A DNA stretch of 33,501 bases from a virus. The position numbers and the translations under genes are program-made. The stretch covers positions 1 to 33,501 of IMG/VR virus record IMGVR_UViG_3300033146_004341; one strand, 5' to 3'. Below are positions 24,905-33,501 of this stretch, one piece after another (position 1 is the stretch's first letter; the number at the start of each line of letters is the position of its first letter). The notes below the pieces were generated by a model, which saw only the letters and a program-made list of their open reading frames with translations, did no database searches and had not been told where the DNA came from.

Positions 24905-25353
24905 GGCAAAAACATAGCTTTAAATATCATTGAAAGGAATTCTATTGTTGAGATTTGACATTAGAGGACTTTTTGTTATTAAATATAGATATAAAAGAGG
25001 GGTTGAATAAGGTTTTAGCAGAATTTAATGAGGATTTTCCGGTTTTAAATAATAGACAAACTCAATTGTTTATAAGTATATTATTTTGACAAGATAATTT
25101 ATTAAATAAATTAGATAAGAAAAAACAAAATAATGAGGATTTTTTAAATTCTTTTCATATAATTGAGGGTCAAGTTATGCACTTTTTGAACCAACCTTTA
25201 TCAGAAATAAGAAAACGACCATATAGATATTTTATCAAGCAATATGAGGACATAGTATATAGTATTTGACAGAAAAAATATGAATGAAAAGATGTAGAAC
25301 AGAAACCAAATAAAAAAGAATTCAAAAAAGAGCTTTGAGATTTTTATACTTAA
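24889..25353 (+). CDS. Second chaperone-position protein, 154 aa
   Basis: The protein begins MTTLIRQKHSFKYHGKEFYC and is helical and charged, with GQDNLLNKLDKKKQNNEDFL in its middle and RKRPYRYFIKQYEDIVYSI towards its end. It overlaps the previous gene by 16 bases and ends nine bases before the tape measure. In many siphoviruses the second chaperone is expressed by frameshift from the first. Here an independent ATG exists. It may still be read partly by -1 slippage. Function by position only: guiding tape measure and tube assembly. Confidence 0.5.
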
Positions 25354-25362
25354 AAAAAAACA

Positions 25363-28236
25363 ATGACAAATATATGAGAATTATCCATTGGGATTGAATT
25401 AGACAAACAATCGTTAAACAAGGCAACTAATTCAATAAAAACACAATTCAAAAAAACAGGAAATGTAATTGAAAAAGATTTTACCAAAAAAACAAATAAA
25501 GGAATAGGTGGGATTTGAAGTTCACTAAAAAAAGTTGGTTATTTAATGGCTTGAATATTTAGTATATGAGCAATTGTTTGATTTTCAAAAAAACTACTTT
25601 GATTAGGTTCAGATTTAGAGGAAGTGAGCAGTAAATTTAACGTTGTATTTAATAACTCAAAGGAAGTTAAAGATAATTTTGATAAATTAGCAAAGGCAAC
25701 AAATAGGAGTAGTCTTGATATGATTACATTTGGTTCAGATATTTGAGATGTATTGAAACCTTTGGGACTATTACAAGAGGATGTAGATAAACTTTCACCG
25801 GCAATAGTTAAATTAGCAGTAGATGTTGCAAGTTTCAATAATAAGTCAGACGCACAAGTTATAAATGCTTTTAGGTCGGCTTTAACTGGGGAAAGAGAGG
25901 CTTTGAAAAGTTTATGAATTGTTATCAATGAAGCAGATGTAAAACAAGAGGCTTTTAATTTATGATTAGTTAAACAGGGAGAACAATTAACAAAACAACA
26001 AAAAGCTTTGGCAACATATAATTTATTATTAGCAAATACTTCGGACGCACAAGGGGACGCAGTAAGAACGTCAAAAAGTTTTGCAAATCAATTAAAATGA
26101 TTACAAGGAGCAATAAAAGATACCTTTGCAAAAGTTTGAAAGGATGTTGCAGGGGAAACAGCTTGAATATTAAAACAAATAACAGTTTTTATATCAAGTT
26201 ATTGAGCAGGAATAATTAAAACAATAGCAGAAACTTGAAAAGTATTGTTTGTAACTATTGGGGAAATAATGAAAGCTTTTTGAAGTTTATTTAGTTTCAT
26301 CACAACTTGAACTAATCAGAATAAAGATGATGTTTGAAGTTTTGCTTTATTATTCCAAAAAGTAGTTCAATGATTAGGTGTTTGAATTAATTTAGTAAAA
26401 ACTATTATAAAAACATTAGTTAATGCTATTGCAATTCAACTTAATATGATTGTTAGATATTTTGTTGCTATGTCAGAAAGTATAGATGACGTGCGAAATA
26501 TAGTAAAAACAAGTTTTATTGGAACTTTTGAAACATTTTGAGATGTGGCAAAATTAGGGGTAAGGATAATTTGACAAGTTTTTGTATGAATGGCAGAGGC
26601 AATAGTTAATGTATTTAAAGGAATTGCAACAAATGTAGGTGTAGCAGTAAAAAAGGCAGGAAATATGGCTATCAGTGGTTTAAATAAAGTAATAGATACA
26701 GTTAATAAAATTCCGTGAGTAAATATAGGCAAATTGCTTTGATTTGATGACGCTGATTTTAAACCATTTGAATTAAAGATAAAAGATAATATTTCTTGAC
26801 TAAAAAAAGAATTCAAAGAATTTTGAAAAGATGTTAAATGAAATTACAAAGGAATATGAGAAAGTTTTAAGGAAGTTTGAAAAAATTTTGAAAAATCTGC
26901 AAAAGAAAGCAAGGGTTTCAATGAATTAATATTAAAAGAAGTTTGAAAAGATTGGCAAGATTTTGTAGATGTTACTGATGAGAGCAACAAAAGAATAACA
27001 AAAAGCATAAAAGAATGATGAGAGGCAGTTTGAGATAATGCAAAAAAATGGGATACTTGATATTTTGAAATAGCAAATATTTTAGATAAATATAAGTGAT
27101 GAGTAACCAAAGCAAATAAAAAAACAAAAGAACAAGGAGAAGTTGCAGAAAAAGCAATGGATAAAGTAAAAGATTTATACGAGGAATGGGAGGATAAAAT
27201 TGAGGATGTAAATAAAAAACAAGAAAAATTAAAGGATGATACTATAAAATATAATGATGAAATAAAAGACAGTATAAGATGAATTTGAAAAGAACTTTAC
27301 GACTTAGAAAATGATTATACAAAAACAATTAATAAAATACAATGAGGAACTTCGGTTGATTTGGCTGATAGAGGGGTTGAGGTAAACGATGAAATTGCAA
27401 ATATTGATAATGAACTAAAGAAATTAAAAAAAGAAAATTTAACAACTGAAGTTTATGAAAAACAAATAGAACTTCAAAAAGAAAAGAAAAAGCTATTGGA
27501 GGAACAAGCATTGATAGTTGAAAACACTACGGAAGCACAAAGAAATGAGGCAACAAGGGTTGCTTGATTGAATGAGGCACAACTTATAAAAGAGAATGCA
27601 GATAATGAGATTGCAGAACAAACAAGAATATTTGAGGCAGAAAAATTAAGGTTGGAAAATTTACAATTAATAAATGAAACCTTTTTAAATAAGAAAAATT
27701 TGGATATAGATGAGTTGAACAAATTAATGGAGGATAAAAGATTTCAAGAATTAGCAAAAGAAGAACAAGAACTGATAATCAAACTAGCAAAAGAAAAGAT
27801 TGCTTTAACAACTCAAAAGAATGAGGCTATTGCAATGCAAAAAGATATTGCTAATGCAACAAGAGAATTATCAAATAGCACAACAGCAATTCAGTTAACA
27901 AATATATGAAAAATAAAAAGTTCTTATGATAGTTTGATTGCTAAAATAAACTCGGCTTTATCAAAACAACGTCAATTGAATTGATTTGCTTGATGATGAT
28001 ACACAGGACAAGGATGAGCAAATGAAGTGGCAGGATTAGTTCATAAATGAGAACGAGTTGCTCCAAAACGAATGGTAAATAGTATGAAACCTTTATTTGA
28101 TAATCTGGAAAACTCAAGAGCAAAAGGATTTGAAAGTTGAGGTTATACAACAAATAAAACACAAACCAATAATATAACTGTAAATGATTGAATTGATTTG
28201 AGGGGGTTTTTGGATTATGCTAAATGGAAACTTTAA
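25363..28236 (+). CDS. Tail tape-measure protein
   Basis: At 957 residues it is the longest gene here. By the family rule of about 0.15 nm per residue this suggests a tail near 140 nm. The N-terminal domain has GIGGIGSSLKKVGYLMAGIF, a hydrophobic GFSKKLLGLGSDLEE stretch and the TP901-like block FNNSKEVKDNFDKLAKAT, then AFRSALTGEREALKSLGIVI. Middle parts have several hydrophobic helices (residues about 260-450). Residues about 587-846 are a long charged coiled coil. The C-terminus has GFAGGGYTGQGGANEVAGLV with VHKGERVAP, the usual end motif. Its GGG is three TGA codons in a row (27991-27999, residue 877 on). It measures tail length and acts in DNA ejection. Confidence 0.92.
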
Positions 28237-28254
28237 TTTTTTAAAAAAAATATA

Positions 28255-29127
28255 ATGATAGGAGGAAATTTTAAATATAGGGGGCAAAATATTTCAATAA
28301 TAACAGATGATTTTAGGATTTGACTTGATGTTGTTGGTTGGAAAAGTTTAAATGTTAGTGATAGTCAAAGCAATATTCAGTGATTTCATTGAGTAAAACT
28401 ATCCCCAACATATGCAAGAAGTAGAACAATCACAATTGAATGAGTGATTTTGGCTGATAATCACGAGGGATTGAGCAAATGAATAGAATATTTAGATAAT
28501 TTGTTCAGTTTGGAATGAATACCAACAACTGTTTGATTATATCCTTTTTTAGTTACGGATGAGCAAAGTAGAGAGCGAGAAATACAAGCAAAAATCAAGG
28601 AAGCATTATCAATAGATGTTTGAGATGATGACTATTTGCCAGGAGCAACAAGAAAATTTAGAGTTGTTTTGCAAAGTGAAGACCCAAGGTATTATAATAC
28701 CATTTTAAAGCAAGAAACTTGAATAGAGGGGATTTATGGGGGAACTCCTCTTTGAGTTGAGCTATGAGTTTCTTTGGATTGATACTTCAATGAAATGGAG
28801 GTAATTTCAGCAGGAAATAGTGAAACACCTTTAAAACTTACAATAACTACAATATGAGAAATTAATTCCCCATTAACAATTAAGAATTTAACAACTTGAA
28901 AATATTTTTGATTAGATATTACAGCAACAGTAGATGATATAATAATAATAGATAGTAGTAATTTGACAGCAACAAAAAATGGAATAAATATATTAGCAAA
29001 TAGGGTTTCCGGGTCTACACGACCAAGAATAAAGGGAACAAATGATTTATCAGTATATGATGTAGATTGAGGGATGAGCGTGAGCGATTTCACAATAGAA
29101 ATTGAATACAGGGATGTTTTACTTTAA
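28255..29127 (+). CDS. Distal tail protein (Dit)-like
   Basis: The 290-residue protein follows the tape measure by 18 bases, the place of Dit, the hexameric hub at the tail tip. It starts GGNFKYRGQNISIITDDFRI, followed by SLNVSDSQSNIQGFHGVKLS and PTYARSRTITIEGVI, all typical of phage tail-family proteins. The later EVISAGNSETPLKLTITTIG and NPLT-like INSPLTIKNLTTGKY blocks match the second, galectin-like part. Most glycines (RIGLDV, FHGVK, IEGVI, VELGVS) are TGA. The Dit call is well supported by order and by these motifs. Confidence 0.8.
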
Positions 29128-29138
29128 AATAAAAAAAA

Positions 29139-30194
29139 ATGTATATAATTTATTTGTATAATTCAAGCAATGAAGTAATTGCACAAGTTGAGGAAATTCT
29201 TGATTTGAATATTAATTTAAAATTAAATAATATTTGAAGTGGTTCTTTTTGATTATATCACAACAGCCAATATTGCAAAAGAGAATATTTGAAAAAATTC
29301 AAAAAAATCAAAATAGTTTTACAAGAAAATTTTGATGAAAAAGTAATGTTTGAATGAGTGATTAGATGATTTTGAATTGATTTAGAAAAAACAACCATCC
29401 AATTTTCAAGTTTTGAGTATTTATTTGACAGAAGACTTATATATTCCGACAAAACCTATACAACACAAAGCATTGATTACATTTTGAGTGATATTTTAGA
29501 TGATATTAATACAAGATATAATACAGGGATTAGTTTAGATTGTGATATAACAACCACTACATCAAAAACATATAAAAAATGACAAAGTTTTTATTCAATA
29601 ATAAAGGATTTAGCTTTAAATGGATATGAATACATAATTAATGATTGAGTTTTGGTTTTTAAAGAAAGCATTTGAACTGATAGAACGTCGTGAGATGAAT
29701 TTGTTGAATATAAATACAACATTGATGAGCCGGACGATAGGTCGATAAATAGTTTATCAGTTATAGAGGATTGAAAGGGATTATCCAATGGGATAATTTG
29801 AAAAAGTTGAAGTAATTATAGCGAACAAACTGATATAACAAGTATTAGTGAAAATTGATTGATAGAAAGTAGTATTACAAATAATTGAGATATAATAACA
29901 GGAGTTTCATCTTTTTTAGAAACTCACAAAGATTGAATTGTTGAATATTCTTTGGGAATAGTAAGTAATGATTTTTTTGAGGTGGGTATATGAGATTTAG
30001 TAAAAGTTTATATTTATGTTTGAAATGATATGATGTTTTTTGATTGAGAAATGGAGATTGTAGAAAAAAAATATAAAAGTTGAGATTTACCAACAATTAA
30101 TTTTAAATTAAATATAACAAAAGCACAGGATAAAGATATAATTGATGAAGTGAAAGAAATACAGGAAAGACTAAAAATAATAGAATTACAATAA
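29139..30194 (+). CDS. Tail-associated (Tal-like) baseplate protein
   Basis: The 351-residue protein follows Dit by 11 bases. It opens MYIIYLYNSSNEVIAQVEEI, with KLNNIGSGSFGLYHNSQYCK. It continues through strands and TTSKTYKKGQSFYSIIKDLA, KYNIDEPDDRSINSLSVIED and KSGSNYSEQTDITSISENGL. This layout resembles the N-terminal domain of Tal or ReqiPepy6-type hub proteins, but it lacks the long lysin extension. The C-terminus is a short coiled coil (EVKEIQERLKIIELQ), a likely joint with the fibre. Its last two bases before the repeat are in copy 7. The name is inferred from order and fold-like pattern. Confidence 0.65.
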
Positions 30195-30207
30195 AGACAT
30201 TGAATAA
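30193..30207 (+). promoter_or_regulatory. Late repeat, copy 7
   Basis: AAAGACATTGAATAA starts in the stop codon of the Tal-like gene and lies 51 bases before the fibre start, the same spacing as copies 1 and 2. This is the last copy in the window. Confidence 0.6.
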
Positions 30208-30258
30208 AATAAGATAAAAACTATTTTATGTTAAACTTTAATAAGTTAAAAAAATAAT

Positions 30259-32301
30259 ATGCAAAGGGTATGAATGCTAAATGGGACAAATATAAATTAT
30301 GACAAAGATTTTTCAGCTTCCGTTCTTGCAAGTTTGAATGATGGAGTTATAGAATGATTTGATATAGATGGGAGTAATATTGAAAGTTGAAAATGTTTGA
30401 TTGAATGTGAAAGGACTAATGGCGAAAAAATTATGGTGTTTTTTGAGAATACAGAAAATGTTGCAATGGATTTGACAGGAACTAAAAAAGTATATATTGA
30501 AATAGACCAAGCAAAAATAGATGATTGAAGTTTAAACAGTGTTAATGGAACAGGTATTGGAGAAATAACAACAGGAGCAAGTTATCCAACAAAAAACTAT
30601 GCACCATTATATAGTATAGTAAGTTGAAGTATTACAGATGAAAGAGTAAATATAATAATAAAAGATATATTAAATTTAGTATGATTGACACAAGACATAT
30701 CAACTACTGGAAATGTAGATATAACTGGAGAAATTGAGGCAAGTTGAAATATAACAGGGAATGAGTTCCATTGAAATTGAAGTAATTTAACAGGAATAAT
30801 TGCAGAAGTAAAAGCAACAAAAAGTATATTCACAGCAGGGGAGAATTTAACTGCTTGACAACCAGTATGTATATTAGAAGCAATAGATACAAGATATGAT
30901 GTTAGTTGATTAGATTATAATGGAGAAAATTTTACAACTACATCACAAGAGGGGGTTCCAGATTGAATAACCTTTAATCCTAGTTGAACAAAACTTTATA
31001 TAATAGGGGGTTCAAGTGATAGAATATATCAATATACATTATCCGTTCCACGATTAATTTCTACTGCTAGCTATGATAATAAAAGTTTTTCAACTTCAGC
31101 ACAAGATAATAACCCTTGATGATTAGAAATAAGCACTGATTGAACAAAATGTTATGTTGCTGGAAGCCAATATGATAGAATATGGCAATATAATTTATCA
31201 ACAGCTTGGGATATTTCTACTGCAAGTTATAGTAGTAAATATAAGTCTATGGGTGACGCTCCAGACTCGATAAACTTCAACACTAGTTGAACAATATGTT
31301 TTGCTGTTGCAAGAAATAATGATAGAATTGAGCAATATAATTTATCAACAGCTTGGGATATTTCTACTGCAAGCTCTGGTGGTAGTTTTTCAACTACATC
31401 TCAAATGAGTACCCCTAGATGAGCTTGTGTTTGAAAAAATTGAGAATACCTGCTTATTGTGTGAAGCACAAACGAAATCATATATCAATATACACTTTCA
31501 ACAGCTTGGGATATTTCTACTGTAAGTTATGATAGTAATTCAAAAGTAATTACTTCTGAAACAGAAAATCCTTTATGACTTTATATTTGAAAAGATGACT
31601 CACAGGTATATATGGTAGGTGATGGGAAGATTTTTCAATATTCTTGGGATTATATTCCTACTTCTTGATGTTATAAAACAAATGCTTCTGACTCAGATAG
31701 AGTAAATTTCCTTTGATTTGCAGATGAAACTAAAACAGCTTGAAATACAGTTAGAGTAAATACAGCTTGAATAGATGATAATCAAAGTTGATTAACAATT
31801 TGAAGTGATTATTATTTAAGTGATACGCCTTGAGCTATATCAACAACACCTTGAATAATTAAAAAATGTGTATGAAACGCTTCATCTACAACTACAATTA
31901 AAATAATAGAACCAACAACTTATGATGTAAATGTTTATAGTAGAGAAATGAACGACGCGGGAGCTACTGTATCATATACACATAATCTATGAAAAAAACC
32001 TAAATTTATAAAAATAACAGCTAATTATTGTAGATGAACTTCAAATTGACCTGAATTGTCTGTTAGTACTTGAATTTATAATAATTGAGATATAAATTGT
32101 GTATACAATACTTGAACGAGTAATTGAACATTTTGAAGTAATACAAGTACAACAAACATTATAGCTGTATATGAAGATACTATTGATTGACAAACTGGAG
32201 TTATTTGAAATATAACATCAATTTGATTTGATATAGTACGAACTAATGTTAGTTGAGCAAGTACAGGTTGAGATATAAAATATATGATTGAATGTAGTTA
32301 A
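30259..32301 (+). CDS. Tail fibre with beta-propeller repeats
   Basis: The 680-residue protein is probably the receptor-binding fibre. The N-terminal 190 residues are beta-rich, with a KVYIEIDQAKIDDGSLNSVN stretch. Residues about 254-464 form a propeller-like set of repeats of 49-51 residues with the recurring core YNLSTAWDISTASY, each preceded by a pattern like GxxSxDGTKxYVxG and DRIxQY. The C-terminal third (residues about 470-680) is strand-rich and turn-rich (STTTIKIIEPTTYDVNVYSR, SYTHNLGKKPKFIKITANYC) and ends KYMIECS, probably a head domain. About 45 of some 72 glycines are TGA by hand count. The repeats at DNA level suggest recent expansion. Host surface binding is inferred from position and repeat fold. 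Confidence 0.75.
31060..31640 (+). repeat. Tandem repeat block within the fibre gene
   Basis: Three near-identical copies of a 32-base core (ACAGCTTGGGATATTTCTAC is shared) lie at 31195, 31342 and 31495, spaced 147 and 153 bases, one propeller blade each. A diverged unit precedes and another follows. Low divergence in the core suggests recombination or recent duplication of blades. Confidence 0.75.
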
Positions 32302-32331
32302 ATAAAGTTTTAAAAAATTAAATAAATAATT

Positions 32332-32586
32332 ATGAAAAAAGTTAATATAATTACAACAGATGTTTGGCAAAAGGTAGAGGTTCAAAACTTTTCAGAAAAT
32401 TGCACAATTAAAGCAAATTGAATTATTGCATTTTCACATTTGAAAAATCCGTGAGTTGATGACCAAGTGAATTTATGAGATTGAGAAGCAATGAGTTTGT
32501 GAATGGCTAACTTAGTCCCTTTATGGATAAAATGAGAAGACACAGCTTTTATTGAAGTGTTTTATAATGTTAAGGGAATAGCTTAA
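32332..32586 (+). CDS. Small tail-tip protein A, 84 aa
   Basis: The sequence starts MKKVNIITTDVWQKVEVQNF and continues through NGIIAFSHLKNPGVDDQVNL to IKGEDTAFIEVFYNVKGIA. It is nearly all beta and is related to the first 82 residues of the next gene. TGA supplies most glycines. The family is not recognised. It lies behind the fibre gene and could be a fibre cap, a decoration protein or a chaperone. The pair probably arose by duplication. Confidence 0.65.
32527..32570 (+). repeat. Identical 44-base direct repeat, copy 1
   Basis: This stretch, coding IKGEDTAFIEVFYN in protein A, is base-for-base identical to 32810-32853 in protein B, although the flanks have diverged. That indicates gene conversion or a recent duplication. 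Confidence 0.85.
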
Positions 32587-32614
32587 TGTTTTTTTAAATA
32601 AAACTTAAAATAAT

Positions 32615-33103
32615 ATGAAAAGAATAAGTATAATTACAACAAATATTTGGCAAAAAGTAGATGTGCAAAACTTTTCAGAAAGTTGTGTTATTAGACCAAA
32701 TTGAGATGTAAAAATTAGTCACGTTAAAAATCCTTGAATTTATGATGAAGTAAATTTATTAGATTGACAAAGTATTAGTTTATGAAAAGCACATTTAATA
32801 GATTTGCGAATAAAATGAGAAGACACAGCTTTTATTGAAGTGTTTTATAATGTAAAAGAAATAGCAAACTTAAACAATGTTAGTGGTTTATTTGTAAGAA
32901 ACACTGAAACCAACACAATTAAACCGATAATTGATAATGATAATTTAAATATATGAGATTGAGTTTTTACTTGAAAATTAGTTGATTGAATTGAACTAGA
33001 AACAAGCACACCACCAACATTAGATACAGAAATTACCAACAAAAAATATATAGATGACAAGATGTGAGAAGCAATAGCATTTACATTTGCTTTATCTATG
33101 TAA
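32615..33103 (+). CDS. Small tail-tip protein B, 162 aa, paralogue of A
   Basis: The first 82 residues repeat the pattern of protein A (ISIITTNIWQKVDVQNFSE, KNPGIYDEVNLLDGQSISLG, then KGEDTAFIEVFYNV). The second half is new: ANLNNVSGLFVRNTETNTIK, then DGVFTGKLVDGIELETSTPP and a final helix, KKYIDDKMGEAIAFTFALSM. It may be a fibre accessory protein with a trimerising or collar domain. A 44-base stretch is identical to gene A. Function unknown. Confidence 0.65.
32810..32853 (+). repeat. Identical 44-base direct repeat, copy 2
   Basis: Second copy of the stretch at 32527-32570, in the same reading frame within protein B, 283 bases downstream. Confidence 0.85.
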
Positions 33104-33127
33104 TTTATTTATTAATAAAAAATTATT

Positions 33128-33460
33128 ATGACAAATACATTTAAAAGATTATGAGGGAGTAGACCAAGTGATACTAATAATACAACTTTATATACAGTCC
33201 CTGCTAGTACAACAACAATAGTTAAATCTATAAGAATTTGTAATACAACAAGTACAGAAGTATCTTGTAGATTTTTTTTAGTTCCTGATTGATGAACAGC
33301 AGACCAAACAACATCTATTTATTATGATTTTGATGTTCCTCCATATTCAACTTTATCTGATGATGGTTCACACATATTAGAAACAGAATGAACAATACAA
33401 GTAAGAACAGAAACAGCAAATGCTTTAACATTTACTTGTAGTTGATTAGAGATAACATAA
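33128..33460 (+). CDS. Small beta-rich structural protein, 110 aa
   Basis: The sequence (FKRLGGSRPSDTNNTTLYTV, then PASTTTIVKSIRICNTTSTE) contains the pattern LYTVPA-x-T-x-x-V-x-x-I-x-x-C-N, which is common in phage tail and fibre-linked small proteins of the jelly-roll kind. The later SDDGSHILETEGTIQVRTE and LTFTCSGLEI are further strands. Such proteins decorate tail tips. Glycines in RLGGS, PDGGT and SGLEI are TGA or mixed. It starts 24 bases behind protein B. Function is inferred from this pattern. Confidence 0.7.
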
Positions 33461-33481
33461 TTTATTATTTAATAATTTAAA

Positions 33482-33501
33482 ATGGCTATAACTTATTCAA
33501 G
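33482..33501 (+). CDS. Start of a further gene, cut by the window edge
   Basis: ATG at 33482 opens MAITYS and runs off the right edge. The spacing of 21 bases behind the previous stop and the AATTTAAAATGG context match the other tail genes. Only six codons are visible, so no product can be named; a further tail or lysis-module gene is likely. Confidence 0.5.

Noticed and set aside
24626-25353. A programmed frameshift between the two chaperone-position genes
   Set aside because: The frames are related by -1, but there is no convincing slippery heptamer and the second gene has its own ATG; left as two genes.
25539-25928. A 129-codon open frame on the minus strand
   Set aside because: It lies antisense to the tape-measure gene, has no start context or family motif, and its openness follows from the codon composition of the + strand.
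1-33501. TGA read as tryptophan (Mycoplasma-type code)
   Set aside because: TGA falls at invariant glycines in Walker A, Rossmann and tail motifs, while TGG serves Trp.
1-33501. CRISPR array or insertion sequence
   Set aside because: No regularly spaced direct repeats with unique spacers and no transposase gene were seen; the repeats found are regulatory words or coding repeats.

Overview
The window is most simply read as most of the genome of a tailed, siphovirus-type bacteriophage of a Gracilibacteria or Absconditabacteria (SR1) host. The key evidence is the genetic code. In the standard code almost every gene is broken by TGA. If TGA is read as glycine (translation table 25) and only TAA and TAG as stops, the window resolves into 51 co-directional, tightly packed + strand genes, two of them cut by the window edges, plus one doubtful small frame. 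Glycine rather than tryptophan is required because TGA falls at invariant glycines: the nucleotide-binding loop of the UDP-xylose synthase, four of the five glycines of the terminase Walker A loop, the DnaB Walker A loop and the Gly-Gly-Gly-Tyr motif at the tape-measure C-terminus. TGG still serves for Trp. The DNA is very AT-rich and I see no gene on the minus strand. No tRNA, integrase or CRISPR array was recognised.

Layout. (1) 1-845: the end of what looks like a lysis cassette, with a holin-like membrane protein and a papain-like cysteine peptidase. (2) 846-1138: hairpins, a terminator and an early promoter. (3) 1139-5239: ArdC-type antirestriction protein, a zinc-ribbon membrane protein, a structured RNA with its own promoter and terminator, a replication initiator, a DnaB-type helicase and NinG. 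(4) 5240-11632: recombination genes (ERF annealing protein, PD-(D/E)XK nuclease, a DUF3127-like ssDNA-binding protein, a DUF1351-like coiled-coil protein), a second PD-(D/E)XK nuclease and many small unknown genes. (5) 11642-15102: a sugar-nucleotide and DNA-modification cassette: UDP-glucuronate decarboxylase (UDP-xylose synthase), a small HTH protein, UDP-glucose 6-dehydrogenase, a ParB-like protein and a TET-associated-type glycosyltransferase. (6) 15121-33501: packaging, head and tail genes in usual siphovirus order: terminase small and large subunits, a two-HTH protein, portal, MuF-like protein, XkdF-like protease, scaffold, capsid, connectors, tail tube, chaperone-position genes, tape measure, Dit, Tal-like protein, beta-propeller fibre and small tail-tip genes.

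The early and late halves carry different repeated regulatory sequences. Early units share a sigma70-like promoter (TTGATT, 16 bp, TATAAM) embedded in a conserved AT-rich block. Two of the three are followed by a three-part hairpin with a compensatory base-pair change. The late region carries seven copies of AAAGACATTGAATAA, touching or just after the upstream stop codon and usually about 51-56 nt before the next start. Shine-Dalgarno sequences are nearly absent. Many early genes instead have a U-rich TTTTAT element about 25 nt before ATG.

The most interesting system is the cassette at 11642-15102. The two sugar enzymes would turn UDP-glucose into UDP-glucuronate and then UDP-xylose. They sit directly beside a ParB-like protein and a glycosyltransferase family known from DNA-base hypermodification, just before the terminase. 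My inference is that this phage decorates its DNA with a pentose, probably xylose, before packaging. No enzyme that would make the acceptor base is visible in the window.
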